Origin: Thiodiazotropha sp040507245
Lineage (GTDB): Bacteria; Pseudomonadota; Gammaproteobacteria; Chromatiales; Chromatiaceae
Direction of reading: 5' to 3'
DNA: 27,347 bases
NCBI GenBank assembly: GCA_040507245.1
Contig: JBEVVH010000022.1
Location: forward strand, 1-27,347
The notes under the pieces were generated by a model that was not told where the DNA came from, ran no database searches, and worked only from the letters and a program-made list of their open reading frames with translations. A program made the position numbers and the translations under genes. Below, in pieces: positions 16,180 through 23,245 of this stretch. Position 1 is the first letter of the stretch; each line of letters opens with the position of its first letter.

Positions 16180-17505
16180 TTGCAGCATCCATCGAAACGT
16201 TACTACCGGGTTCAACCGGGAGGAAAACTCACTGGCCGGATCCGGGTGCCGGGAGATAAATCGATTTCCCACCGATCCATCATGCTCGGTTCCCTGGCAC
16301 AGGGTGAGACCCGGGTGAACGGGTTTCTTGAGGGTGAGGACAGTCTCGCGACGCTGAATGCGTTTCGCAGCATGGGTGTGAGCATCGAGGGCCCGACTTC
16401 AGGACAGGTCAGGATCCAGGGGGTCGGCATGCACGGTCTGCGCGCCCCCGCTCAAGCGCTGGATCTGGGCAACTCCGGAACCTCCATGCGTCTGCTCAGT
16501 GGCCTGCTCGCAGGCAGCGGTATCGCAGTCACCCTGACCGGTGATGTCTCCCTCTCATCCCGGCCCATGGGACGGGTCATCGACCCCTTGAGTCAGATGG
16601 GTGCAGTGATCGATTCCCGGGAGGGTGGTCGGGCGCCGCTGACGATTGCTCCGGGGCATACGCTGCAAGGCATTCACTACACCCTGCCGATGGCCAGCGC
16701 ACAGGTCAAAGCCGCAATCCTTCTGGCCGGTTTGTATGCCCAGGGCGAAACCTGTGTCACCGAACCGGCACCCACCCGTGACCACACGGAAAGGATGTTG
16801 CAGGGTTTCGGTTACGAGGTGCAGCGCCAGGAGGACACCATCTGTGTCAAAGGTGGCGGCACCCTTCAGGGCTGCGCGATCGACGTTCCGGCGGATATCT
16901 CCTCGGCAACCTTTTTCCTGGTTGGAGCCTGTATCTCTGAGGGTTCCGAGTTGCTGCTTGAGCATGTAGGGGTCAATCCCACACGGGATGGTGTGATTAC
17001 CATCCTCAAACTCATGGGTGCGGATATCACCCTGATGAACCAGCGGGTCGTGGGCGGGGAGCCCGTGGCTGACATCCAGGTCCGTTCAAGTCGTCTGCAT
17101 GGCATTGAAATCCCCGTGGAACTGGTGCCCCTGGCGATCGATGAGTTTCCCGCCCTGTTTGTGGCGGCGGCCTGTGCCGAAGGTGAAACCCGGCTGCGCG
17201 GTGCGGAAGAGCTGCGGGTCAAAGAGAGCGACCGGATACAGGTGATGGCGGATGGCCTGACCGCCCTGGGTATTGAGGCAGAGCCCACCCAGGACGGAAT
17301 CACGATCCAGGGTGGTGCGATCGGTGCGGGTTCGGTCGAGAGCCATGGTGATCACCGTATCGCCATGTCGTTCGCCATGGCTGCCCTGCGGGCAAAAGGT
17401 GAGATCAGCATCGCTGACGTGGCTAATGTGAACACCTCTTTCCCCGGGTTTGTCGATCTGGCAATCGAGACAGGTTTGAGTATCGAGGAGGACGGTGCCC
17501 AATGA
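16180..17505 (+). CDS. aroA: 5-enolpyruvylshikimate-3-phosphate synthase AroA, TTG start
   Basis: This 441-aa enzyme joins shikimate 3-phosphate and PEP in the sixth step of the shikimate pathway. The N-terminal signature is VPGDKSISHRS (Lys27, Ser28, Arg32 at the substrate site). LGNSGTSMR, MASAQVKAAILLAGL, TRDHTERMLQGFG and ELRVKESDR follow, and the protein resembles the class II (CP4-like) branch more than E. coli AroA. The loop carries Gly in NSGTS, not the Ala of the glyphosate-tolerant CP4 enzyme. No ATG or GTG is available between the in-frame stop at 16144 and the conserved YRVQPGG segment; the only standard start is TTG at 16180, so weak initiation is expected. The stop overlaps cmk (ATGA). 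Confidence 0.95.
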   Translation: MQHPSKRYYRVQPGGKLTGRIRVPGDKSISHRSIMLGSLAQGETRVNGFLEGEDSLATLNAFRSMGVSIEGPTSGQVRIQGVGMHGLRAPAQALDLGNSGTSMRLLSGLLAGSGIAVTLTGDVSLSSRPMGRVIDPLSQMGAVIDSREGGRAPLTIAPGHTLQGIHYTLPMASAQVKAAILLAGLYAQGETCVTEPAPTRDHTERMLQGFGYEVQRQEDTICVKGGGTLQGCAIDVPADISSATFFLVGACISEGSELLLEHVGVNPTRDGVITILKLMGADITLMNQRVVGGEPVADIQVRSSRLHGIEIPVELVPLAIDEFPALFVAAACAEGETRLRGAEELRVKESDRIQVMADGLTALGIEAEPTQDGITIQGGAIGAGSVESHGDHRIAMSFAMAALRAKGEISIADVANVNTSFPGFVDLAIETGLSIEEDGAQ

Positions 17506-18176
17506 GCCAGGTTCCGGTAATCACCATCGATGGCCCCTCCGGGTCGGGTAAGGGGACTCTGGCGGAACGGGTGGCGAAAACCCTCGGTTGGCGACTGCTG
17601 GACAGTGGCGCGATCTATCGAGTACTTGGATATGCTGTGCATCGTGGGGGTATTGAGCTCGAAGATGTCGACAAAATCGTCGAAAAAGCTCTGAATCTCC
17701 CGGTCGTGTTTGAGCAGGGCAAGGTCTATCTGGACGGAGAGGACATCAGTCTCGATATCCGTACGGAAACTGCGGGAAATCACGCCTCACAGGTGGCAGC
17801 AATTCCCCAGGTTCGCCAGGCGCTGCTTGCCTGGCAAAGGGATTATGCCCGGATGCCGGGGCTTGTGGCGGATGGACGGGACATGGGGACCGTGGTTTTT
17901 CCTGGTGCGGAGGTCAAGATTTTTTTGACCGCAAGTGCGGAAGAGCGCGCTTTGAGGCGCTATAAACAGTTGAAACAAAAGGGGTTGAGTGTTAATCTCG
18001 CCGATCTTACTGAAGAGATCAGGGCACGTGACGAGCGTGACAGTAACCGGGCTGCAGCACCCCTCGTGGCGGCTGAATCGGCCATGCGGTTGGACTCGAC
18101 CGGCATTGATGCCGACGAAGTCTTCCTACAGGTGATGCAGAAGATCCGTGCCACGCTGCCGGAGCTGCCGCACTGA
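17502..18176 (+). CDS. cmk: Cytidylate kinase Cmk
   Basis: This 224-aa P-loop kinase phosphorylates CMP and dCMP. The Walker A loop is GPSGSGKGT (residues 11–19), and the NMP-binding domain and RDMGTVVFP segment follow, then the LID region RARDERDSNRAAAPL. Length matches E. coli Cmk (227 aa). The ATG overlaps the aroA stop by four bases and has a strong GAGGAGGA Shine-Dalgarno inside the aroA 3' end. It precedes rpsA as in E. coli, but an intrinsic terminator lies in between (18216–18241). Confidence 0.98.
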   Translation: MSQVPVITIDGPSGSGKGTLAERVAKTLGWRLLDSGAIYRVLGYAVHRGGIELEDVDKIVEKALNLPVVFEQGKVYLDGEDISLDIRTETAGNHASQVAAIPQVRQALLAWQRDYARMPGLVADGRDMGTVVFPGAEVKIFLTASAEERALRRYKQLKQKGLSVNLADLTEEIRARDERDSNRAAAPLVAAESAMRLDSTGIDADEVFLQVMQKIRATLPELPH

Positions 18177-18215
18177 CCCGTCCTGTTTCCCTGATGTAGG
18201 AAATGTAGATTGGCG

Positions 18216-18241
18216 GCCGGGACATTCCCGGCTTTGTTTTT
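18216..18241 (+). terminator. Intrinsic terminator between cmk and rpsA
   Basis: GCCGGGA (18216–18222), a 3-base loop CAT, and TCCCGGC (18226–18232) form a perfect 7-bp stem followed by TTTGTTTTT. This is a textbook rho-independent terminator, 40 bases after the cmk stop and about 80 bases before the rpsA ATG. It would end or attenuate the aromatic operon, leaving rpsA dependent on read-through or on a promoter I could not clearly place. Confidence 0.8.
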
Positions 18242-18320
18242 AACCCTAAACAACCTGGTGGCGCAATCACTTCCGATCTGTTCCACCTGTGCAACCGAGT
18301 GTTGCAGGAAATCCATTCCC

Positions 18321-19997
18321 ATGACCGAAAGTTTTGCAGAATTATTTGAAGAGAGCCTCTCTAACACCCAGCTTCGCAATGGCGCGATCATCATTGGTAC
18401 CGTTCTGGATATCACGTCTGAAGCCGTTATTGTCAATGCGGGCCTGAAATCCGAAGGCGTTATTCCACGCGTACAGTTCCTCAACCAAAACGGTGAAATC
18501 GAGGTTGAGGTGGGCGATCAGGTGGAAGTCGCACTGGATGCCGTCGAAGACGGTTTTGGCGCCACCCGGCTCTCTCGTGAAAAGGCCAAGCGTGACCAGG
18601 CCTGGAAAGTGCTTGAAAAGGCACACGAAGCCGAAGAGACCGTTATCGGTCGTATCAACGGCAAGGTCAAAGGCGGTTTTACCGTCGAACTCAACGATAT
18701 TCGCGCGTTTCTGCCGGGTTCCCTGGTGGATGTGCGTCCGGTACGCGACACCGCCTACCTGGAAGGCAAGGATCTCGAATTCAAGGTGATCAAACTCGAT
18801 CGCCACCGCAATAACGTGGTGGTCTCCCGCCGCGCCGTGGTGGAGCAGGAGTACAGCGAAGAGCGCGAGAAACTTCTGGAGAACCTGCAGGAAGGCCAGG
18901 AAGTCACCGGTGTGGTCAAGAATCTCACCGACTACGGCGCCTTTGTCGATCTGGGCGGCATCGATGGTTTGCTGCACATCACCGACATGGCCTGGAAACG
19001 CGTCAAGCATCCTTCCGAAGTGGTTGAGATCGGCGATGAGATTCAGGTCAAGATCCTCAAGTTCGACCGTGATCGGAACCGCGTGTCCCTCGGTCTGAAA
19101 CAGATGGGCGACGATCCCTGGGTTGCATTGGCACGTCGCTATCCGGAAGGCACTCGCCTGTTCGGCAAGGTGACCAACATTGCCGATTACGGCTGCTTCG
19201 TGGAGATCGAAGAGGGCGTCGAAGGTCTGGTTCACGTATCCGAAATGGATTGGACCAACAAGAACGTTCACCCCTCCAAGGTGGTCTCCCTGGGTGATGA
19301 GGTTGAAGTCATGGTGCTGGATATCGATGAGGAGCGTCGTCGCGTTTCTCTCGGCATCAAGCAGTGCAAAGCCAACCCCTGGGAAGAGTTCTCGACCACC
19401 CACAAGAAAGGCGATCACGTCAGCGGTAACATCAAGTCGATCACTGACTTCGGTATCTTTATCGGTCTGGATGGCGGCATTGACGGTCTGATCCACCTCT
19501 CTGACATCTCCTGGGATGACGAGGGTGAAGATGCGATCCGCAACTTCAAGAAAGGTGATGAGGTCGAAACGGTTGTCCTGTCTGTGGATCCCGAGCGTGA
19601 GCGTATCTCCCTCGGTATCAAACAGCTGGCTCAGGACCCGTTCTCCCTGTTCGTGGCAGCCAATGAGAAAGGCAGCTTCGTCAAGGGTACGGTTGCCGAG
19701 GTCGATGCCAAGGGTGCTGTGGTGGCCCTGGCTGATGGAGTGGAAGGTTATCTGCGCGCTTCCGAACTGTCCCGTGATCGGGTGGAAGACGCACGCAGCA
19801 TGCTCAAGGAAGGTGATGATATCGAAGCCAAATTTGTTGGCGTCGATCGCAAGAACCGCACCATCTCCCTATCTATCAAGGCCAAGGATGCCGATGAGGA
19901 AGCCGCTGCTATCAAAGGTTATGCTCGGGATGCCGCCACCAGTGCGCCGACCCTGGGTGACCTTTTGAAAGAGCAGATGGACAATCAAGGCGACTGA
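18321..19997 (+). CDS. rpsA: 30S ribosomal protein S1
   Basis: This 558-aa protein brings mRNA to the 30S subunit and unfolds structured leaders. It begins MTESFAELFEESL, close to E. coli S1, and has six S1 (OB-fold) repeats at roughly residues 20–87, 105–171, 192–260, 277–347, 364–434 and 451–520, visible as recurring GxVxxITDFGxF / GLIHLSD / VSLGIKQ patterns. An open frame extends upstream to 18210, but the ATG at 18321 is the family start; GGAA lies 10 bases before it. In E. coli S1 represses its own mRNA through the leader, and the leader here (18242–18320) could serve the same purpose. Length is within one residue of E. coli S1. Confidence 0.99.
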   Translation: MTESFAELFEESLSNTQLRNGAIIIGTVLDITSEAVIVNAGLKSEGVIPRVQFLNQNGEIEVEVGDQVEVALDAVEDGFGATRLSREKAKRDQAWKVLEKAHEAEETVIGRINGKVKGGFTVELNDIRAFLPGSLVDVRPVRDTAYLEGKDLEFKVIKLDRHRNNVVVSRRAVVEQEYSEEREKLLENLQEGQEVTGVVKNLTDYGAFVDLGGIDGLLHITDMAWKRVKHPSEVVEIGDEIQVKILKFDRDRNRVSLGLKQMGDDPWVALARRYPEGTRLFGKVTNIADYGCFVEIEEGVEGLVHVSEMDWTNKNVHPSKVVSLGDEVEVMVLDIDEERRRVSLGIKQCKANPWEEFSTTHKKGDHVSGNIKSITDFGIFIGLDGGIDGLIHLSDISWDDEGEDAIRNFKKGDEVETVVLSVDPERERISLGIKQLAQDPFSLFVAANEKGSFVKGTVAEVDAKGAVVALADGVEGYLRASELSRDRVEDARSMLKEGDDIEAKFVGVDRKNRTISLSIKAKDADEEAAAIKGYARDAATSAPTLGDLLKEQMDNQGD

Positions 19998-20004
19998 TGT
20001 CCTG

Positions 20005-20098
20005 GGTTACTCACGGGTAACCTAATATCGGAACGAGGGTTTGCACGACTCGTGCAACCCGTGGTTAGCCGCATGGACAGACCATGGTCTGTCCATGC
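20005..20098 (+). repeat. Three consecutive hairpins in the rpsA–ihfB spacer
   Basis: Three inverted repeats follow the rpsA stop. The first is GGTTAC/GTAACC (20005–20010 and 20017–20022). The second is TTGCACGA/TCGTGCAA (20041–20048 and 20050–20057), extended by GGG/CCC across one bulge. The third is a perfect 28-bp palindrome whose half-site is GCATGGACAGACCA (20071–20084). None has a T-run. As RNA they would form stacked hairpins that could protect the rpsA 3' end or slow read-through into ihfB. Confidence 0.7.
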
Positions 20099-20167
20099 CG
20101 GTTATCAAAGGAACTGATTGATCAGGCAGCCGGGACATAGCAACGGCGAATTGGAGAGCTGACAAGA

Positions 20168-20497
20168 ATGACAAAATCTGAATTGATTGAGATTATTGCC
20201 AAGGAGCAGAGCCATCTTGCCTATCGCGATGTGGAACTGGCCGTCAAATGTATGATTGAACACATGAGTCAATCGTTGGCTTCCGGTGAACGGATTGAGA
20301 TTCGTGGTTTCGGCAGTTTTGCCCTGCATTACCGTCCGCCGAGAATGGGCCGCAATCCCAAAACCGGTAAGACCGTGGCCTTGTCTGGAAAATACGTACC
20401 GCACTTTAAACCGGGCAAGGAATTGCGCGATCGGGTCAACATGGGCTTTGACGATTTACCGGAAGAGGCTCAGGAAGAGGCCACCGACGAAGTTTGA
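20168..20497 (+). CDS. ihfB: Integration host factor subunit beta
   Basis: This 109-aa nucleoid protein pairs with IhfA and bends DNA sharply at specific sites. It shows the family features MTKSELIE, SGERIEIRGFGSFALHYRPPR (the beta-arm that enters the minor groove) and GRNPKTGKTVALSGKYVPHFKPGKELRDRVN. The last 15 or so residues (DDLPEEAQEEATDEV) form an acidic extension beyond the 94-aa E. coli protein. GGAGAG lies upstream of the ATG at 20168. It follows rpsA as in most gammaproteobacteria. The next gene on the same strand would usually be lapA; instead phoR converges, with 15 bases between the stops. Confidence 0.98.
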   Translation: MTKSELIEIIAKEQSHLAYRDVELAVKCMIEHMSQSLASGERIEIRGFGSFALHYRPPRMGRNPKTGKTVALSGKYVPHFKPGKELRDRVNMGFDDLPEEAQEEATDEV

Positions 20498-20512
20498 AGT
20501 AAGGATTACGTA

Positions 20513-21817
20513 TCACGCAGTCTTATCCAGAATCAGTTCTTCGGGGAAGATGCAGGTAAACTCGCTGCCTTCTCCCGCTTGACTGACGATCTGCAACTCA
20601 CCGTCGTGGCGGCTGATAATATGCTTCACGATGGCCAGTCCCAAACCTGTCCCGCCCGATTGCCGGGAGCGGGCCTTGTCCACACGATAAAATCGCTCTG
20701 TGAGTCGGGGAATATGTTTCTCTTCGATCCCGGGACCGTTGTCCGTCACAGTGAGGCGTGCACGTCCTTCCTCCATTCGCCAATCCACACGGATTCGGGT
20801 ATTCGGAGGGGTGTGTACAATGGCATTGAAAATCAGGTTGGAAAAGGCACTCGTCAACTCGTTTTCCTCTCCCAATAGCCACAAATTCTCGTCCGCGTAC
20901 AGTTCCAGACTGTAGCCGCCTTTCTGATCGGCCAACAGACGTGCCTGGTCGAATATTCGGCGTAACAGGTCGGGTACGGCGACGGGCTTCTCCGAGGAGG
21001 GTGCGTCTCCCATTTCCAGCCGGGAAAGAGCCAGCAGATCATTGATAATGCTGTTCATACGCTCGGCCTGTTGAATCATCAGTTCGAAAGGCCGCTTCTG
21101 GAAGGGTAGTGTCTCGTTCTCCCCGAGGTTTTCCAGAAAACCCGTGATCACGGTCAGAGGGGTGCGCAGCTCATGGGACACATTGGAGACGAAATCTCGT
21201 CGGGTCTGGTTGAATTTGTAAACGTCCGTAATATCCCGGATCACCACCAGACGCTGTGCTTTCTTGCCGCCGAATCGCATTACCCGCAGGGACAGAATGA
21301 TTGCCTTATTGCTGGGTGAGGGAAAGTCCAGGGGCTGATTGTAGTCAGGTGTTTTCAGATATTCCGTGAGTTCTGCGTGAGGGATGCGATCTGACAAACG
21401 GATATGTTCACCCCTCGGCCAGCTGATGTTGAGCAGTTTGTTAGCGGCCGGATTGGCCCATTCCACACCCCCGGATTTATCCAGCAGGATCAGGCCATCC
21501 GGTATCGAAGTGGTGACCTTGCGAAAACGCGAAGCAAACCGGTTCAGGGTCCGCTTGCGTTTGCGACTGCGGGAGCGGTGATGTGACAGTTCCCGGTAGA
21601 TGATGCCCCAGACATCCACGGGATAGGGAGGCGTTATGGGGGAACCTTGCTGAATGATGCGCGCCAGTCTGACAAGATAATAGGCATGCTTGGTCAGGTA
21701 GGCGGTGAACGCCAGCATCATCATCAGGGGAATCTGACCCATCAGATAACCAACGGGTGCAAAGATCAGCAGTGCACCAGTCAATTGGCTGAGTTCGATG
21801 GTCAGGTAGTGTTTCAC
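20513..21817 (-). CDS. phoR: Phosphate regulon sensor histidine kinase PhoR
   Basis: This 434-aa membrane sensor kinase phosphorylates PhoB under phosphate limitation. Hydrophobic N-terminal segments cover about residues 10–50, followed by an Arg/Lys-rich linker and a PAS domain (about 100–195, SIPDGLILLDKSGGVEWAN). The dimerisation domain carries the phospho-accepting His215 in FVSNVSHELRTPL, and the ATPase domain has the N box (NLIFNAIVHTPP), DNGPGI and GGTGLGLAIVKHI. Length and layout match E. coli PhoR (431 aa, His213). The start is GTG at 21817 with little visible Shine-Dalgarno, 15 bases after the phoB stop, so expression is probably coupled to phoB. Its 3' end lies 15 bases from ihfB, with no clear terminator between. 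Confidence 0.96.
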   Translation of the reverse strand: MKHYLTIELSQLTGALLIFAPVGYLMGQIPLMMMLAFTAYLTKHAYYLVRLARIIQQGSPITPPYPVDVWGIIYRELSHHRSRSRKRKRTLNRFASRFRKVTTSIPDGLILLDKSGGVEWANPAANKLLNISWPRGEHIRLSDRIPHAELTEYLKTPDYNQPLDFPSPSNKAIILSLRVMRFGGKKAQRLVVIRDITDVYKFNQTRRDFVSNVSHELRTPLTVITGFLENLGENETLPFQKRPFELMIQQAERMNSIINDLLALSRLEMGDAPSSEKPVAVPDLLRRIFDQARLLADQKGGYSLELYADENLWLLGEENELTSAFSNLIFNAIVHTPPNTRIRVDWRMEEGRARLTVTDNGPGIEEKHIPRLTERFYRVDKARSRQSGGTGLGLAIVKHIISRHDGELQIVSQAGEGSEFTCIFPEELILDKTA

Positions 21818-21832
21818 GGGCGGCTGCGATGT

Positions 21833-22525
21833 CTATCGATTAGGCAATGGAGAAAATCGGTATCCTGTGCCGCGAACGGTCTGGATGAGTTGGTCATGTC
21901 CGCTCGGTGTGAGGATTTTTCTCAGGCGACGGATGTGCACATCCACGGTGCGTTCATCCACGTACACATCCCGACCCCAGACATGATCGAGGATCTGCGA
22001 ACGGTTGTATGCGCGTTCTGGATGAGTCATGAAAAAATGCAGTAACCGGTACTCGGCAGGTGACAGGGAAACCGTTGTCTCTCCTATCAATACCCGATGT
22101 TTTGCATGGTCCAGCATCAGTCCCTGACACTCAAGTATCTGCTGTGTTTCCTCATCCGAGGAACGCCGGATGACCGCATTGATACGTGCAACCAGTTCCT
22201 TGGGTGAGAATGGCTTGGTGATGTAATCATCCGCACCACTGTCCAGGCCTTGGACCTTGTCCGCCTCATCAGACTTTGCCGTGAGCAGGATGATCGGGGT
22301 GGAGCGGGGGGCATTATGTTTCAATTCCCGGGTCAAATCGAGTCCTGAGCGACCCGGCAACATCCAATCCATCAGGATCAGATCGTAGCTGTGCTGACCC
22401 AGCAGTTTGCGCGCGTCCAATGCGTTATCCGCTTCATCGATGGTAAAACCTTTCGGCTGTAGGACAAATCGAATCATCTCGCGAATCTCCGCTTCGTCTT
22501 CAACGATGAGAATTCGGGTTCGCAT
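21833..22525 (-). CDS. phoB: Phosphate regulon response regulator PhoB
   Basis: This 230-aa OmpR/PhoB-family transcription factor activates phosphate-starvation genes. The receiver domain has the acidic pair Glu9/Asp10, the phosphorylated Asp53 (LILMDWMLPG), Thr82 and Lys104 (TKPF). The winged-helix DNA-binding domain covers about residues 130–228, with the recognition helix in RTVDVHIRRLRKIL and the wing in VRGTGYRFS. The ATG at 22525 has an AGGA ribosome-binding site. It is the first gene of a phoB–phoR pair on the minus strand. I looked for a Pho box (two CTGTCAT-like repeats) upstream and did not find a convincing one. Confidence 0.97.
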   Translation of the reverse strand: MRTRILIVEDEAEIREMIRFVLQPKGFTIDEADNALDARKLLGQHSYDLILMDWMLPGRSGLDLTRELKHNAPRSTPIILLTAKSDEADKVQGLDSGADDYITKPFSPKELVARINAVIRRSSDEETQQILECQGLMLDHAKHRVLIGETTVSLSPAEYRLLHFFMTHPERAYNRSQILDHVWGRDVYVDERTVDVHIRRLRKILTPSGHDQLIQTVRGTGYRFSPLPNR

Positions 22526-22713
22526 CTCGTATCCTGTCAGGTCAACTATGGTGAGTCAGCGCAAGGCGTCTTCCCGGCGAGCTCGAAGTGAAGTCCCAAT
22601 TTCCCCTGCTTTGCGGTTCTTGGTGTTAACAGCCCCTAACAAGGGGGTGCCATTGCTTGCGAACCGCGCGCTGTTTTCTGAAATTTGTGGCTTCCGGTTT
22701 ACTACGGCAGTAT

Positions 22714-22756
22714 AGGACTCTACACCAGAGCGCTGCGTATTTTAGTGTATAGTCCT
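22714..22756. repeat. Imperfect 12-bp inverted repeat
   Basis: AGGACTCTACAC (22714–22725) and GTGTATAGTCCT (22745–22756) match as inverted repeats at 11 of 12 positions, with a 19-base loop containing AGCGCT. It lies about 190 bp upstream of phoB. Its role is unknown; it may be part of a degenerate mobile repeat or an operator. Confidence 0.5.
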
Positions 22757-22874
22757 GAATTGATTCTATATCGTATGAACAATCCTGGAACAGTTGTCCA
22801 ATTCTTGCGGACTGAAATCCCGGTCCAACGGACAAAACGGACTCTCTATAGCACTGTACTTTTTTACCATGAAA

Positions 22875-22940
22875 TACACGAAGCACACGAAGGATGAAAT
22901 TGGATGAACGCTTGAATCGATCCTTCGTGTCCTTCGTAGT
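22875..22940. repeat. Inverted pair of ACGAAG-type intergenic repeats
   Basis: The left arm, ending CACACGAAGGAT (22875–22895), and the right arm, starting ATCCTTCGTGTCCTTCG (22920–22940), are inverted repeats matching at 17 of 18 inner positions, about 24 bases apart. The left arm contains tandem ACACGAAG units. From memory, short CACGAAG repeats of this kind are scattered through intergenic DNA of many bacteria. The reading MKYTKHTKDEIG then stop from 22869 is only translated repeat. Confidence 0.7.
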
Positions 22941-22994
22941 GAGATCGATCGGCTAGGCAAACCAAGCAATTGGAGAGAGAATTCGATGATTGTT

Positions 22995-23021
22995 CATTCC
23001 CGCGCGGAGCATGGGAACGAG
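22995..23021 (-). repeat. Degenerate copy of GTTCCCACGC palindrome
   Basis: On the minus strand this reads CTCGTTCCCATGCTCC followed by GCGCGGGAATG. It matches the copy at 24722–24748 at 23 of 27 positions but lies in the opposite orientation. The internal palindrome is partly decayed (T·G and A·C positions). Confidence 0.65.
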
Positions 23022-23044
23022 CAGATAATTGCGCATTTTAATGC

Positions 23045-23058
23045 GAATTCCAACAGCC
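23045..23058 (+). repeat. 14-bp direct repeat, copy 1
   Basis: GAATTCCAACAGCC here is identical to 24701–24714, on the other side of the CNNM-family gene and in the same orientation. Just before it, CGCATT/AATGCG forms a small inverted repeat. It may be the decayed end of the element described at 24571–24721. Confidence 0.55.
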
Positions 23059-23120
23059 TGATCGATTAACCCTATTCCCTTATCAGAATGCTGTTCATCT
23101 CCTGTTGCTGCGCCAGATTC

Positions 23121-23150
23121 TTGATGTGCATTATAAATTATTGATATAAA
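23121..23150 (+). promoter_or_regulatory. Candidate promoter for the CNNM-family gene
   Basis: TTGATG (23121–23126), an 18-base AT-rich spacer, and TATAAA (23145–23150) make a reasonable sigma-70 promoter. The leader to the proposed ATG at 23246 would be about 90 bases. AT-rich DNA gives such matches easily, so support is moderate. Confidence 0.4.
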
Positions 23151-23245
23151 AATGGTAATTCCACCCTTGAGCGGCTATTTATTCGTCCGGTGGTGACCTT
23201 GCGGCGGTAGAAAATTCACGGGATTGCTTGTGATTCTCAGCCCCA

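Larger units (their letters stand above)
22526..23245. other. Repeat-rich intergenic region, about 720 bp
   Basis: No convincing gene is present between phoB and the CNNM-family gene. The stretch is AT-richer than its surroundings and holds an imperfect hairpin (22714–22756), an inverted pair of ACGAAG repeats (22875–22940), a degenerate GTTCCCACGC palindrome (22995–23021), a 14-bp segment repeated after the next gene (23045–23058), and a candidate promoter (23121–23150). It looks like a site where small repeats have accumulated. Confidence 0.7.

Noticed and set aside
18342..19496. Long minus-strand ORF opposite rpsA
   Set aside because: Antisense shadow of ribosomal protein S1; no start signals or recognisable motif.
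20005..20098. CRISPR-like array in the rpsA–ihfB spacer
   Set aside because: The three hairpins differ in sequence and spacing; there are no identical repeats with regular spacers and no cas genes.
22526..22760. Pho box upstream of phoB
   Set aside because: I found no pair of CTGTCAT-like 7-mers at 11-base phasing; the CTGTTAA stretch is a single weak match.
22869..22907. Short ORF MKYTKHTKDEIG
   Set aside because: It is only translated ACGAAG repeat followed by a stop; such starts precede GxxExxY genes elsewhere, but no such gene is present here.
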